A stretch of 64,000 nucleotides of DNA from Marinilabilia rubra (GCF_003121985.1 NZ_QEWP01000016.1:36160-100159); one strand, 5' to 3'; positions 16,652 to 25,117 are shown, counted from the first letter of the stretch. Numbers and translations: made by a program. Notes: generated by a model not told the origin, from the letters alone.

Positions 16652-16739
16652 CGGAGAGTGAGGGATTCGAACCCTCGAAACCCTTTTGAGGTTTACACAC
16701 TTTCCAGGCGTGCGCCTTCGACCACTCGGCCAACTCTCC
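16652..16739 (-). tRNA. tRNA-Ser(GGA)
   Basis: An 88-nt class II tRNA. The acceptor stem GGAGAGT pairs perfectly with ACTCTCC, followed by discriminator G. The anticodon loop CTGGAAA gives anticodon GGA (codons TCC/TCT). A long variable arm (about GTGTGTAAACCTCAAAAGG) is typical of serine tRNAs, and the T-arm is GAGGG-TTCGAAT-CCCTC. CCA is not encoded. It is co-transcribed with the tRNA-Trp gene 8 bases upstream. Its 3' end is repeated in at least two decayed copies (16504-16527 and 10090-10112), marking it as an integration hotspot. Confidence 0.95.
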
Positions 16740-16747
16740 AAATTTTG

Positions 16748-16820
16748 CACGGGAGGAGAGGCTCGAACTCCCGACACCTGGTTTTGGAGACCAGTGCTCT
16801 ACCAACTGAGCTACACCCGT
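16748..16820 (-). tRNA. tRNA-Trp(CCA)
   Basis: A 73-nt tRNA. The anticodon stem-loop is CTGGT-CTCCAAA-ACCAG, giving anticodon CCA. The D-arm is AGCTCAGTTGGTAGAGC and the T-arm GGGAG-TTCGAGC-CTCTC (with one G-U pair). The acceptor stem is ACGGGTG against CTCCCGT, leaving a U-U mismatch at pair 6-67; an A at position 6 would pair. Discriminator G, CCA not encoded. It is the first gene of the two-tRNA transcript. Confidence 0.94.
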
Positions 16821-16842
16821 GTATTTTGGCGTTTGTGCGGTG

Positions 16843-16873
16843 CAAAAATATAACTTTGAAGCAGACAAACCAA
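16843..16873 (-). promoter_or_regulatory. promoter of the tRNA-Trp/tRNA-Ser transcript
   Basis: On the minus strand a TATTTTTG box (16850-16843) fits the TAnnTTTG -7 element. Upstream are TTTG (16869-16866, spacing 15) and TTGG (16873-16870, spacing 19). The predicted start lies about 15 bases before the mature tRNA-Trp 5' end. Confidence 0.55.
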
Positions 16874-16956
16874 CGTTTTTCAGGTATATTTTTTCACCCT
16901 GACGCCAAAGTTTTGACAATCAACTTTTTTAACCCTAAATTTAGAAAACCCTTTTA

Positions 16957-16970
16957 GGCACTTGTTTTGC
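16957..16970 (+). promoter_or_regulatory. sigma-54-type promoter
   Basis: TAGGCACTTGTTTTGCA has the -24 GG at 16957-16958 and the -12 GC at 16969-16970, exactly 10 bases apart, and differs little from the TTGGCACG-N4-TTGCA consensus. It faces the TPR lipoprotein gene at 17194, leaving a leader of about 210 bases. No enhancer-binding protein is encoded in the window. The rest of the 16821-17193 gap holds only the divergent tRNA promoter. Confidence 0.5.
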
Positions 16971-17193
16971 ATGGATAACGGTGTTAATTTCGCAACTCAA
17001 TTTGTAACAGCATACCTAAACAACAATTTAATCCGCTCTCACGGGAAACAACACCTGAAGTAGATTAATAGTTTTGAAGGCATTAGAGCAGTAAAAACCT
17101 AAAAAAGGCCGCCGATTTTTTGTTCAAGCAACCTGACCAATGACTTGATAAAGGCTTTGGGATTTATTTAAATGGAAAGAAAAAGATAGAAAG

Positions 17194-18084
17194 ATGAGAA
17201 TAAGAAAAATTTTTGCCCCGGTAATATTAATTGCTGTGCTAGCGAGTTGTAATCCATTAAAACAAATGCAAACCCATCAAAACTCCATGAAAGAGTCCTT
17301 TGATGCCGGAAATCACAACCAGGTTTTAATGGCATTCAATCAGCTTGAGAATTACCATGAAACGAAAGAGTCTTCTGTTAGTTTGGATTACATTAAAATG
17401 GCTGCCAAATCGGCTCTGGAAGTTGAAAAATACACTCAGGCAGAAGAATTACTAAAAAAATGGAAGTCTAAATCAGACGATTTTGAGGCCGTTAAATTAC
17501 TGGGCGAGGTATATCAAAAAACGGGAAAGAACGACAAAGAATACAACCTGTGGAGTGAGAATTTCGATAGAATTGAATCGGAAGAGATGAAGAAAGAAAT
17601 TGGGTCCAGACTCTTTGCCATCGAAATGGAGAAAAAAGAGTATAACAAGGCGCTGGATCGTGCACGCAAAATGCCACCTATGTCTGATCCCAAAATTGTT
17701 TTTCTACGTGTTCAGGCTCTTGAAGCCACAGACCAAACAGATGAGGCCCGGGAAGTTAATAATGCCTTGTTGAAAAAGAATCCGGAGTTCAAGCCTGCAC
17801 TGGAATGGAAAGCTGGTGATATTTATGAACGTGCAGAAAAATGGTACAAAGCTGAAATGAGTGAATACAATAAGAATCCTGAATACACCGCTTACGTTTA
17901 CTTAAAGAGGGAACTTAAGAAAATCTCCTCTATGTATCGTCAAAGCAGGGATATCTTTGAGAAATTGCATCAGGAAAAACCAGGGAATGAAAAGTACATA
18001 AAATACCTGAAGAATATTTATCTAAGACTCGAAATGCGGGAAGAAGCTACAAAAATGGATATGCTTCTAAAAAATCAGAGGTGA
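17194..18084 (+). CDS. TPR-repeat lipoprotein
   Basis: A 296-residue lipoprotein: a signal peptide with lipobox VLASC (cysteine near residue 19), then helical repeats through the C-terminus, including AEELLKKW, GEVYQKTGKNDKEY, LEATDQTDEAREVNNALLKKNPEFKPAL and a final LHQEKPGNEKYIKYLKNIYL, all of TPR type. It should be a periplasmic or outer-membrane scaffold with an unknown partner. It stands alone between the tRNA pair and a bidirectional terminator, and a sigma-54-type promoter lies 210 bases upstream, which would mean control by a dedicated activator, for example envelope or nitrogen stress. Confidence 0.75.
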   Translation: MRIRKIFAPVILIAVLASCNPLKQMQTHQNSMKESFDAGNHNQVLMAFNQLENYHETKESSVSLDYIKMAAKSALEVEKYTQAEELLKKWKSKSDDFEAVKLLGEVYQKTGKNDKEYNLWSENFDRIESEEMKKEIGSRLFAIEMEKKEYNKALDRARKMPPMSDPKIVFLRVQALEATDQTDEAREVNNALLKKNPEFKPALEWKAGDIYERAEKWYKAEMSEYNKNPEYTAYVYLKRELKKISSMYRQSRDIFEKLHQEKPGNEKYIKYLKNIYLRLEMREEATKMDMLLKNQR

Positions 18085-18143
18085 TTTTTTAGTGAATAGT
18101 TATAGTTTGAAGTAATTAGTTGAAGAGCTAATAAAGCAAAAGA

Positions 18144-18183
18144 AAAAAGGCCCTTTTCCCTAGGTTTGGAAAATGGCCTTTTT
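18144..18183. terminator. bidirectional terminator
   Basis: Arms AAAAAGGCCCTTTTCC and GGAAAATGGCCTTTTT (one mismatch) between the convergent TPR lipoprotein and trpB genes, with A/T runs suited to stop transcription from both sides. Confidence 0.8.
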
Positions 18184-18239
18184 CTCTAATTTACTACTAA
18201 TTATCTATCATTTAAAAGCCAATCAAATCATAATCCTGC

Positions 18240-19457
18240 CTAGCCAATACCATAATCCTTACCATACTTTTCTACCACAAAATCAATATCCTTATCGCCA
18301 CGTCCACTTAAATTGACAAGGATGGATGTCTGTGGATTCTTTTTAGCGAGTTTCAATGCATAGGCAACAGCATGTGAACTTTCCAGTGCCGGAATAATAC
18401 CTTCCAAACGACTTAGTTCAAAAAAGGCATCGATGGTTTCCTTATCCGTTACCATATCGTAATTGACACGTCCCATGTCTTTTAACATACTATGCTCCGG
18501 ACCAACACCCGGGTAATCTAATCCGCTGGCAACGGAATAAACCGGACTGGGCTCTCCATTTTCATCCTGAAGAAGGTAGCACTTGAATCCGTGAATGGTT
18601 CCGGGCTTACCCTGCATCATGGTAGCAGCATGGTCTCCGGTTTTCATGGAAAGTCCTCCAGGCTCAACACCATAGAGGTCAATACTTTCATTTTCAATGA
18701 AACCACCAAAAATTCCCATCGCGTTACTACCTCCACCAACACAGGCCACAACACTGTCGGGCATTTCTCCTGTCATTTCATAAAACTGTTCTTTTGACTC
18801 CACTCCTACTACTTTTTGAAAATCACGAACCATCATAGGAAAAGGATGTGGTCCGACCACCGACCCAATACAGTAAATTGAATTTTCAGGATCTTTCACA
18901 TAAGCTTCAAAAGCAGAATCAACAGCTTCTTTAAGCGTCTTAAGACCTTTTGAGACAGGAACAACTTTAGCTCCCAGAATATCCATTCTCACTACATTGG
19001 GGTGTTCTTTGGCAATATCAACCTCTCCCATATGAATCTCACATTCGAGACCAAAATAGGCAGCTGCTGTGGCCAGTGCCACTCCATGCTGACCAGCTCC
19101 GGTTTCTGCAATCAGTTTTTTCTTACCCATATACTTTGCCAAAAGAGCCTCCCCCATACAATGGTTCAATTTGTGTGCCCCACTATGGTTCAGGTCTTCT
19201 CTTTTCAGATATATGCGCCCCCCGTATTTATCTGAAAGCCGGTTACAATAGTAAACCGGAGTAGGACGGCCCTGGTAGTGTTTCCGGATACTTCTGAGTT
19301 CTGAAATAAAATTGTGTGATTTACTGATAGCATAATAGGCTTCAGTAATCTTTTTCATCTCTTCTTCAATTACCGGGGGTAAAAAAGCCCCTCCGTACTC
19401 TTTATAGAAGCCATCCTTGGAAGGATATTGCTTAAAATAACTTTGTGCCATAATCAA
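18240..19457 (-). CDS. trpB: tryptophan synthase beta chain, stand-alone
   Basis: A 405-residue PLP enzyme that joins indole and serine to make tryptophan. The PLP lysine is in GAHKLNHC (Lys96), the catalytic glutamate in AETGAGQHG (Glu118), and the phosphate-binding GGGSNAMG loop and [10 protein letters not shown] are present. Canonical TrpB has HKxNNxLGQ, while this protein has HKLNHCMGE, a modest divergence. No trpA or other trp gene is nearby, so it may use free indole or a distant TrpA. Expression is set by a Trp leader-peptide attenuator (19517-19641) and its own promoter. The start is the ATG at 19457; a second ATG two codons later is also possible. Confidence 0.93.
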   Translation of the reverse strand: MIMAQSYFKQYPSKDGFYKEYGGAFLPPVIEEEMKKITEAYYAISKSHNFISELRSIRKHYQGRPTPVYYCNRLSDKYGGRIYLKREDLNHSGAHKLNHCMGEALLAKYMGKKKLIAETGAGQHGVALATAAAYFGLECEIHMGEVDIAKEHPNVVRMDILGAKVVPVSKGLKTLKEAVDSAFEAYVKDPENSIYCIGSVVGPHPFPMMVRDFQKVVGVESKEQFYEMTGEMPDSVVACVGGGSNAMGIFGGFIENESIDLYGVEPGGLSMKTGDHAATMMQGKPGTIHGFKCYLLQDENGEPSPVYSVASGLDYPGVGPEHSMLKDMGRVNYDMVTDKETIDAFFELSRLEGIIPALESSHAVAYALKLAKKNPQTSILVNLSGRGDKDIDFVVEKYGKDYGIG

Positions 19458-19516
19458 TCGGTATTTACTGGATTAAAACTCAATGTTTGAACTTATATTT
19501 TTAAAATCTATGAAAT

Positions 19517-19550
19517 AAAAAAAAACCGCAGGTGGTAAAGCCTGCGGTTT
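19517..19550 (-). terminator. attenuator terminator of trpB
   Basis: On the minus strand AAACCGCAGG pairs with CCTGCGGTTT (10 bp, 8-base loop), followed by a run of nine Ts. It lies 44 bases after the leader-peptide stop and 60 bases before the trpB start. An alternative helix is possible: GTGG-gac-AAGCC (19590-19579) with GGCTT-ta-CCAC (19542-19532) takes the GG end and the loop of the terminator stem, so the two cannot form together. A ribosome stalled at the Trp codons would favour the antiterminator. Confidence 0.8.
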
Positions 19551-19593
19551 TGTGATATTATCGTTGCACACGAATGACGGCTTGTCCCACTTG

Positions 19594-19641
19594 TTAGTAG
19601 TCAAGTTTGCGCCACCAAATATGTATTTGAATGCTCTTCAT
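19594..19641 (-). CDS. trpL: trp leader peptide (attenuator), 15 aa
   Basis: A short ORF reading MKSIQIHIWWRKLDY then TAA, with two adjacent Trp codons (TGG TGG) at positions 9-10. It lies between a promoter and an intrinsic terminator upstream of trpB, which is the exact layout of a ribosome-mediated Trp attenuator. ACTTG/CAAGT around the stop codon can form the early pause hairpin. Low charged tRNA-Trp would stall the ribosome at WW, free the antiterminator strand and switch trpB on. A Trp leader of this kind (the Bacteroid-trp RNA motif) has been described in Bacteroidetes; whether this one fits that covariance model cannot be tested here. Confidence 0.82.
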   Translation of the reverse strand: MKSIQIHIWWRKLDY

Positions 19642-19668
19642 ATATTGATTTAATGTTAAAATCATGTG

Positions 19669-19699
19669 CAAGATATTAATTTGATTCAAAAAATCAAAA
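19669..19699 (-). promoter_or_regulatory. promoter of the trp leader and trpB
   Basis: On the minus strand TTTTG (19699-19695) and TATCTTG (19675-19669) are 19 bases apart, fitting TTTG-N19-TAnnTTTG apart from the last base. Transcription would begin about 20 bases before the leader-peptide ATG. Confidence 0.55.
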
Positions 19700-19716
19700 T
19701 TGAGCTATAGTCCATT

Positions 19717-21555
19717 TTAAAACTCAGGCCCCTCAATTAATTCAAACTCAGGATCAGGACCATCAGATATACACTGAAAGTCAAAAGTATACTTACCTCG
19801 ACTCAGGTCATTCTCATAAGTATCTACAGTCACAATATAATGTACATCCACTCCATTAACCTGAGTCACGGCATCCGGATACTTTTCCTGCAAGAGTACC
19901 TCAACGGCTTCAGTAAGTCTTTCATAAGAAAGATCCACAGCTTCTTCAGTTGAGAGACCTGCAAATCCTGGAATATCATTCTCTGTCCGATTAGAGATAC
20001 GAAGATCAAAGTTCTCAAAATAAGCATCGGCGCCAAAGTAATATTCAGCGGTACCATATGAGTTAACGTAAGAACTTTCAAGGTCTCTGCTTACATAGTC
20101 AACAACCATCTGGTAGTCGTCAGTAGTCATCGTAAATACGACAGTAGGATCAAATACCCACTTAGTTCCATTGTGCACAAATTGCTCTGTACGTTCAATG
20201 ATTCTTGAAGTATTTAACCAGGTAGTGCCATTGTAAATATATTCGCTGGCTTTTAGTTTCGTAGAGCCTGCATAATACATATAGGCTACCACAACACTCT
20301 CTCCTTCCTGAGCAAATGGAAGATTTAGTGAAATTAACTGCGGTATATAATTATCCGGATTATCACTACTTGAAAAATTATTATAATCTCCCGGATCCCC
20401 CATAGCATCGTAATCCTCAGCTTGGATTAAATATACTCCGTCTTCAAAAGTATCGCCTGCTTCGACATCAAATTTCTGCCACCCGTCCTGATATTCGAAA
20501 ACATCTGAATAGTAAGAATATTGTGGAATAGGTGTTTTAGATACTTTTATCCAATCAATTTCCCAGGTTGCAGCTTCACTTGTCGTAGAATTATAATTAA
20601 AAGCAATCGTAATATTCTCACCAGCCCAGTCGGATAAATTGACAGCTTCAGATTCCACAAAGCCCCATGAATCACCTTCTGGCTTTTCTTCAACCGTTAT
20701 TTCGGTCCAGGATGCTGCTTCAATATCACCAGCATAATCAGATGAAACCATTACTTTAAGATTAGCCCAGTCATCTAAATAGTTGGCGGCTTGTCTTATT
20801 GTCATGTAAGCAGATGTTTGACCAGACAAATCTATTACAGATGAAACCAGCCAATCATTATTAGTGTTTGCTCCTCCGGAGAAACCACTGATTTTTGCAT
20901 ATTCATCATCATTGTAGTCATCTAGTTCCCATGACTGCTCTCCATCGAGACTGACAGTTTCAAAGTCTCCAAAGTCTCCATCAAAGTGTTCTTCAAAGAA
21001 CAGCTCAGGGGGAGCTTCAACATCTACGTCTGAAACTCTATAGGAAACATATGCCAGTGAACCGTTTGGTTTATCGGGGAATTGACTATCCATAATAGTT
21101 GATGCATTGCCTTCAGCCGGGAAAGAAGGTGAAAAAGCATCAATGAATCCTAAAGAGGCATCGACACTAACATAGTCAGATGAAGATAATTCATAATTGA
21201 TCATGTAGTTGTCAACATAATCAGGAATTGGCTGCGTATAATTAAATGTCACCTTTGCACTTGAACTTTCCTTAAGTGCAATGTATTCCTCACTAAGAAA
21301 TCCAGGGATATAATCAGCAGCCATATACTCCTCGCTAAAGGACATATATTCATCGATAAATTCAGCGGCATCATTGTTGCCCATTTTTTCTGCGATTTCA
21401 GAGAGAGAGCTGTAATCGGCATCCTCCAGGGTAATCTCTATATCCTCGCTATAAGCCCCCTGCTCTTCATCCAGATCGTTGTAAACATCCTCCATTGGCT
21501 CACAGCCCCATAAAAGGAACAAGGAAGACGCCATAATATATAATAACTTTTTCAT
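19717..21555 (-). CDS. large lipoprotein with a jelly-roll (choice-of-anchor-type) domain, TonB-receptor partner
   Basis: About 612 residues from the ATG at 21555, which gives MKKLLYIMASSLFLLWGC, a proper lipoprotein signal; the longer start at 21582 would put a charged run ahead of it. Residues 180-330 resemble a jelly-roll of the choice-of-anchor J kind (FFEEHFDGDFGDFETVSLDG, NDWLVSSVIDLSGQ, ATWEIDWIKVSK). The rest is beta-rich and very acidic. It follows the TonB receptor gene by 26 bases on this start, so the two are an operon; it probably sits on the cell surface and captures a ligand for the receptor. It is not a SusD homologue (no TPR-like helices). The ligand is unknown. Confidence 0.7.
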   Translation of the reverse strand: MKKLLYIMASSLFLLWGCEPMEDVYNDLDEEQGAYSEDIEITLEDADYSSLSEIAEKMGNNDAAEFIDEYMSFSEEYMAADYIPGFLSEEYIALKESSSAKVTFNYTQPIPDYVDNYMINYELSSSDYVSVDASLGFIDAFSPSFPAEGNASTIMDSQFPDKPNGSLAYVSYRVSDVDVEAPPELFFEEHFDGDFGDFETVSLDGEQSWELDDYNDDEYAKISGFSGGANTNNDWLVSSVIDLSGQTSAYMTIRQAANYLDDWANLKVMVSSDYAGDIEAASWTEITVEEKPEGDSWGFVESEAVNLSDWAGENITIAFNYNSTTSEAATWEIDWIKVSKTPIPQYSYYSDVFEYQDGWQKFDVEAGDTFEDGVYLIQAEDYDAMGDPGDYNNFSSSDNPDNYIPQLISLNLPFAQEGESVVVAYMYYAGSTKLKASEYIYNGTTWLNTSRIIERTEQFVHNGTKWVFDPTVVFTMTTDDYQMVVDYVSRDLESSYVNSYGTAEYYFGADAYFENFDLRISNRTENDIPGFAGLSTEEAVDLSYERLTEAVEVLLQEKYPDAVTQVNGVDVHYIVTVDTYENDLSRGKYTFDFQCISDGPDPEFELIEGPEF

Positions 21556-21581
21556 GATCTTTTTCTTTTTATTCGCTTGCA

Positions 21582-24134
21582 TTAAAATTTGATTTTAAGA
21601 CCGGTTGACCAGGTTGTTCCAAAGCCATAATATACCAAAGCTGTTTCTGCATTGTGCTTATCACCGTCTCTTGCATCAGCAATATATTCTGTATTCAGCA
21701 GGTTGTTTACCTTTCCATAAAGAGAAGCATCCAGCGAACCAATGTTAAAGTCGTACTTCAGATTCATGTCAACGGTATTATAATCAGGCAATTGCCATGA
21801 ATCGGTTTTTTCGTTCTCTTTGGTTCTATTAGTGGGATCAAACTCGGCATAATTTTTTCCATAGTAATTGACATCGGCGCCAAGCTTCAAGCCAGGAAAT
21901 ATTTCATAATCAACCCGCAGTGCAGATGTTATCTGAGCGGAGTTACCCACATGAACGCCTCCAATATAAGCACTGTAACTATCAATCAAATCATTATTAT
22001 CATCAAACAATGAAAAGTCAATGTCATCTTCCCAGGTCCAGTCCCCCCAGGAGAACATTCCTTTTATGTAAAGCTCAGGAATTGGTTTCCAGAAAATTTC
22101 AGATTCAATACCGGTATGCAAGGCATTAATTCCAGGGATATTGGCAGTTTCATTATTAAAAGAGCGAACCAATCCTTTGTCTTGCCAATTGGTCCAGTAA
22201 CCATTAATTTTTGCACTGAAATTAGGTAATGAAAAACCATAACCTACATCAAAAGATAATACCTTCTCATACTTTGCACCATCATTTATTTCATTGGTAT
22301 AATTTAGGAAAATAGTAGAAAAGTATGGTGCACGGGTAAAGTAACCACCGTTCACGAAAAAGTTATGCTCTTCTGTTGCATTGTAGTTCGCGCCTAGTTT
22401 AACACTCCAGGGAGTAAAGTTCACCCAGTCAGACTTTTGATTATCGGGCTCATATTGGAAGTAATCTATTCTTTGGTAACTTTTTTGTGAAACTGAAGCC
22501 GTCAAAAAAGCTGAGTAATTGGCTCCAACATATTCCATCTGTCCAAATAATCCTCCCCAGGCCACAACACCGTCGTTGTGGTAAGCGTATTTATCCCCTT
22601 CTTTAAGTGGTGTACTTTCCGGACGGTTAATGCTTTCATCATCAAGGAAATATTCGCCTCCAAGAAGGTCTGTGATTTCTTTGTAGTGTTCTCCGATGTA
22701 GTAACGGCCATCGAAACCTCCGGTAATATTAATATTTCCCAACTCTTTGTTCATGGTTGAAAGGAGACCATACCATTGATGCTGGTTAACACTCATTCCA
22801 ACAAAGGCTTTGGATCCGGTTAACGATTCGCCGTTTCTTCGGGCTGCCTCTTCAAAATCAAGAAGTCCGTCAGGTGTTTGAAGGGTTATATTAGTCGGTT
22901 CTCCTGTATCATAATCAATATTCAACCAGTCGCCGTTTTCGCCATCTACGCGGCGTCCGCCACCTTGTGATACAGAGGCATAAAGGGCAGTAGAAATGAT
23001 GGTATTTTTATCAATATTCCAATAATGGTTCAGTGAAAGCTGTGGTTTATGGTATTCATTGTAACCATATCCGCCACCATATATTTTCCCGTCGCGAATA
23101 CCATAACTCAGGTTGCGGCGGATGCCATCAGGATCATCTCTGTAGGCCTGAATCTTTGAAGCCGTTCCACGCTGATTGTGCCACTGTGGAGCGCCAAAAG
23201 CAGTAAATGAGATACGATGCTGATCGTTGATTATTTTTGAAACGTTCATAAAATAAGTCCAGGCATCAAAACTGGTCCCGTTGATATATCCATCACCATA
23301 AGTATGTGTACCCATCAAAGAAACAGACCAATTGTTCTCCATTAAGCCAGTTGAAGCATTGACCGATTGCTTGCGGTAGCCGTTATTTCCAACAGCACTG
23401 TAAAAAGAACCGCCTTTTGCAACATCAGTACTATTGGTAAGTATGTTGATAGTTCCTCCAACTGAACTTAAAGCCAGTTTGGAAGCACCTAGTCCACGCT
23501 GCACCTGCATTGTTTTTGTAACATCAGAAAGTCCGGACCAGTTAGACCAGTATACGCGGCCGTTTTCCATGTCATTTACCGGAACACCATTGATCAATAC
23601 ACCAATGTTGTTGGTATCAAAACCGCGCAGGTAAATCCTTGAGTCGCCAAATCCACCACTGCCGCGGGTAGCATACACCGAAGGTGTGGATTTCAAAATC
23701 TGTGGAAATTCCAGCGACCCCAGTTTCTCGTCGATGGTGGCCGGTTGGATGGTTGATAATGCCACAGGTGTTTCTTTGTCCCTTGCAAACGAGGTGAGTA
23801 CCAAAACTTCATTAAGACCTACCACATTAGATTTCATTGAGATGGTTCCCATATCCAGCCCGTCATTGCCCGGGTTGATAGTTTCTTTGTGGTCACCATA
23901 GCCAAGGTATTTGAACAAAAGGGTTTGTTGCTTTTGTTCCACAGGCAGCTCAAAACTACCATTCAGGTTGGTTACTGTACCTTTACTGGTACCTTCTACC
24001 ACAATAGCTGCTCCAATAAGCGGCTCTTGCGTGTCTTTGTCAATGACCTTACCAGTGACGGTAACCTGGCCATTCAATCCTGCAGAAACAAATAGCAGAA
24101 TTGTCATTAGAAATAAGAAACTCATTTTTCTCAT
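21582..24134 (-). CDS. TonB-dependent outer-membrane receptor with CarboxypepD_reg domain
   Basis: About 850 residues. After a signal peptide ending near GLNGQ comes a carboxypeptidase-regulatory-like domain (GKVIDKDTQEPLIGAAIVVE, residues 28-105), a plug domain (FPQILKSTPSVYATRGSGGF, RIYLRGFDTNN, GVPVNDMENGRVYW) and a 22-strand barrel ending in TWSTGLKIKF with the terminal Phe. The length is shorter than SusC proteins (about 1000), so it is a general TonB receptor, not a SusC. Start chosen at the MRKMSF methionine (24134). It is followed by a lipoprotein partner and preceded by a TetR gene on the same strand; a palindrome between them may be an operator. Confidence 0.88.
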   Translation of the reverse strand: MRKMSFLFLMTILLFVSAGLNGQVTVTGKVIDKDTQEPLIGAAIVVEGTSKGTVTNLNGSFELPVEQKQQTLLFKYLGYGDHKETINPGNDGLDMGTISMKSNVVGLNEVLVLTSFARDKETPVALSTIQPATIDEKLGSLEFPQILKSTPSVYATRGSGGFGDSRIYLRGFDTNNIGVLINGVPVNDMENGRVYWSNWSGLSDVTKTMQVQRGLGASKLALSSVGGTINILTNSTDVAKGGSFYSAVGNNGYRKQSVNASTGLMENNWSVSLMGTHTYGDGYINGTSFDAWTYFMNVSKIINDQHRISFTAFGAPQWHNQRGTASKIQAYRDDPDGIRRNLSYGIRDGKIYGGGYGYNEYHKPQLSLNHYWNIDKNTIISTALYASVSQGGGRRVDGENGDWLNIDYDTGEPTNITLQTPDGLLDFEEAARRNGESLTGSKAFVGMSVNQHQWYGLLSTMNKELGNINITGGFDGRYYIGEHYKEITDLLGGEYFLDDESINRPESTPLKEGDKYAYHNDGVVAWGGLFGQMEYVGANYSAFLTASVSQKSYQRIDYFQYEPDNQKSDWVNFTPWSVKLGANYNATEEHNFFVNGGYFTRAPYFSTIFLNYTNEINDGAKYEKVLSFDVGYGFSLPNFSAKINGYWTNWQDKGLVRSFNNETANIPGINALHTGIESEIFWKPIPELYIKGMFSWGDWTWEDDIDFSLFDDNNDLIDSYSAYIGGVHVGNSAQITSALRVDYEIFPGLKLGADVNYYGKNYAEFDPTNRTKENEKTDSWQLPDYNTVDMNLKYDFNIGSLDASLYGKVNNLLNTEYIADARDGDKHNAETALVYYGFGTTWSTGLKIKF

Positions 24135-24289
24135 AAGTAACAAATCATGTTAAAGGTTGCTTTTTACGATTTATTTAGATCAGGATCAATTCAGGTGTAT
24201 TTCGAATGTCTTAAATACCAATACAATAAATTAAAATACCGGGAATATCAATATGACATAGCTCATTTACGTTTACAAAAATGCAAAAA

Positions 24290-24307
24290 ACCGACCAAGT
24301 GGTCGGT
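24290..24307. terminator. ACCGACCA/TGGTCGGT palindrome: terminator and possible TetR operator
   Basis: An 8-bp-arm palindrome (two-base centre) with long T runs on both sides, 41 bases after the tetR stop and about 155 bases before the TonB receptor start. The T run on the minus strand makes it a good terminator for tetR. The sequence ACCGACC-N4-GGTCGGT also resembles operators bound by TetR/AcrR regulators, so it may serve both ends. Confidence 0.55.
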
Positions 24308-24347
24308 GTTTTTTTTATTAACCTTGTGTTAATTTCGATAAGCCCAC

Positions 24348-24914
24348 TTAATTTTGTGATACTCCATTCCAATAAAGGTCAAATGCCAGCTTAAATTTTT
24401 CATCAAAACATTTTAGCGGATCTTGAAAGCTCAGAAAATAATTGGCAGCAGCTCTTGTAAAGGAAAAGTCAAAAAACGTAATCATTTCGGGGGGATAAGC
24501 TTTTAGCATACCCATATCAACCTTCTTCATGGTGTTTTGGAGAGGAGCCTGGAGCGTTTCATCCACCTTGCCCACTACCTTCTTTATATAAGGACTGGTT
24601 TCAAAAATGACGATGTAATTAAATTTTTCCGGATGCGTAATAAACCATTTAACGATTTCGCTAAAAACAGAAAATGAGTATTCACGTGCAGTTTCATTAC
24701 AATATTCGGTGACACATTCCCTTTCAACTTCAAACATCAATGTTTTATACAACTCAACAATGAGATCTTCCTTCCGCTTAAAATAATGGTAAAAGGTTCC
24801 TTTGGCAATTCCCACAGCGGCAATAAGATCATTTACTGATGCTGAAAACCCTTTTTTCACAAACAGCCGGATGGCTTGTTTGTAGATTTTATCCCTGGTG
24901 CAAAGTTTGGGCAT
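24348..24914 (-). CDS. TetR/AcrR-family transcriptional regulator
   Basis: A 188-residue regulator. The N-terminal HTH is clear (AIRLFVKKGFSASVNDLIAA, then VGIAKGTFYHYFKRKEDLIV, residues 13-50). The C-terminal ligand-binding half is all-helical and not diagnostic. It precedes the TonB receptor/lipoprotein pair on the same strand, separated by a palindrome that could be its operator. A role in controlling that uptake pair is inferred. Confidence 0.87.
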   Translation of the reverse strand: MPKLCTRDKIYKQAIRLFVKKGFSASVNDLIAAVGIAKGTFYHYFKRKEDLIVELYKTLMFEVERECVTEYCNETAREYSFSVFSEIVKWFITHPEKFNYIVIFETSPYIKKVVGKVDETLQAPLQNTMKKVDMGMLKAYPPEMITFFDFSFTRAAANYFLSFQDPLKCFDEKFKLAFDLYWNGVSQN

Positions 24915-25062
24915 TAGTTCTTATTTACTTTTTCCTCCAAATGTATGTAATTCTTGAATGGTGAATGTGTAGTTAACATTAATTTTCGAAAATGGATTAA
25001 ATGCAGTTGTTTAAACCAAAATAAAATAATGGAACATATTACCGGTAGCAAAAGATCAAAAA

Positions 25063-25093
25063 AAAAGCCGGTTCCATTCAGGAACCGGCTTTT
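25063..25093. terminator. terminator after the ROK kinase gene
   Basis: Arms AAAAGCCGGTTCC and GGAACCGGCTTTT (13 bp, perfect) with a 5-base loop, 25 bases beyond the ROK kinase stop; the minus strand continues in a T run. Confidence 0.85.
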
Positions 25094-25117
25094 AAAAGTA
25101 TATCGTTGAAAAACATG

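Noticed and set aside
16632..16919. ORFs reading through the two tRNA genes
   Set aside because: The region is fully explained by tRNA-Ser and tRNA-Trp.
19717..24143. SusC/SusD glycan-uptake pair
   Set aside because: The receptor is too short for SusC, and the lipoprotein lacks the SusD helical fold.
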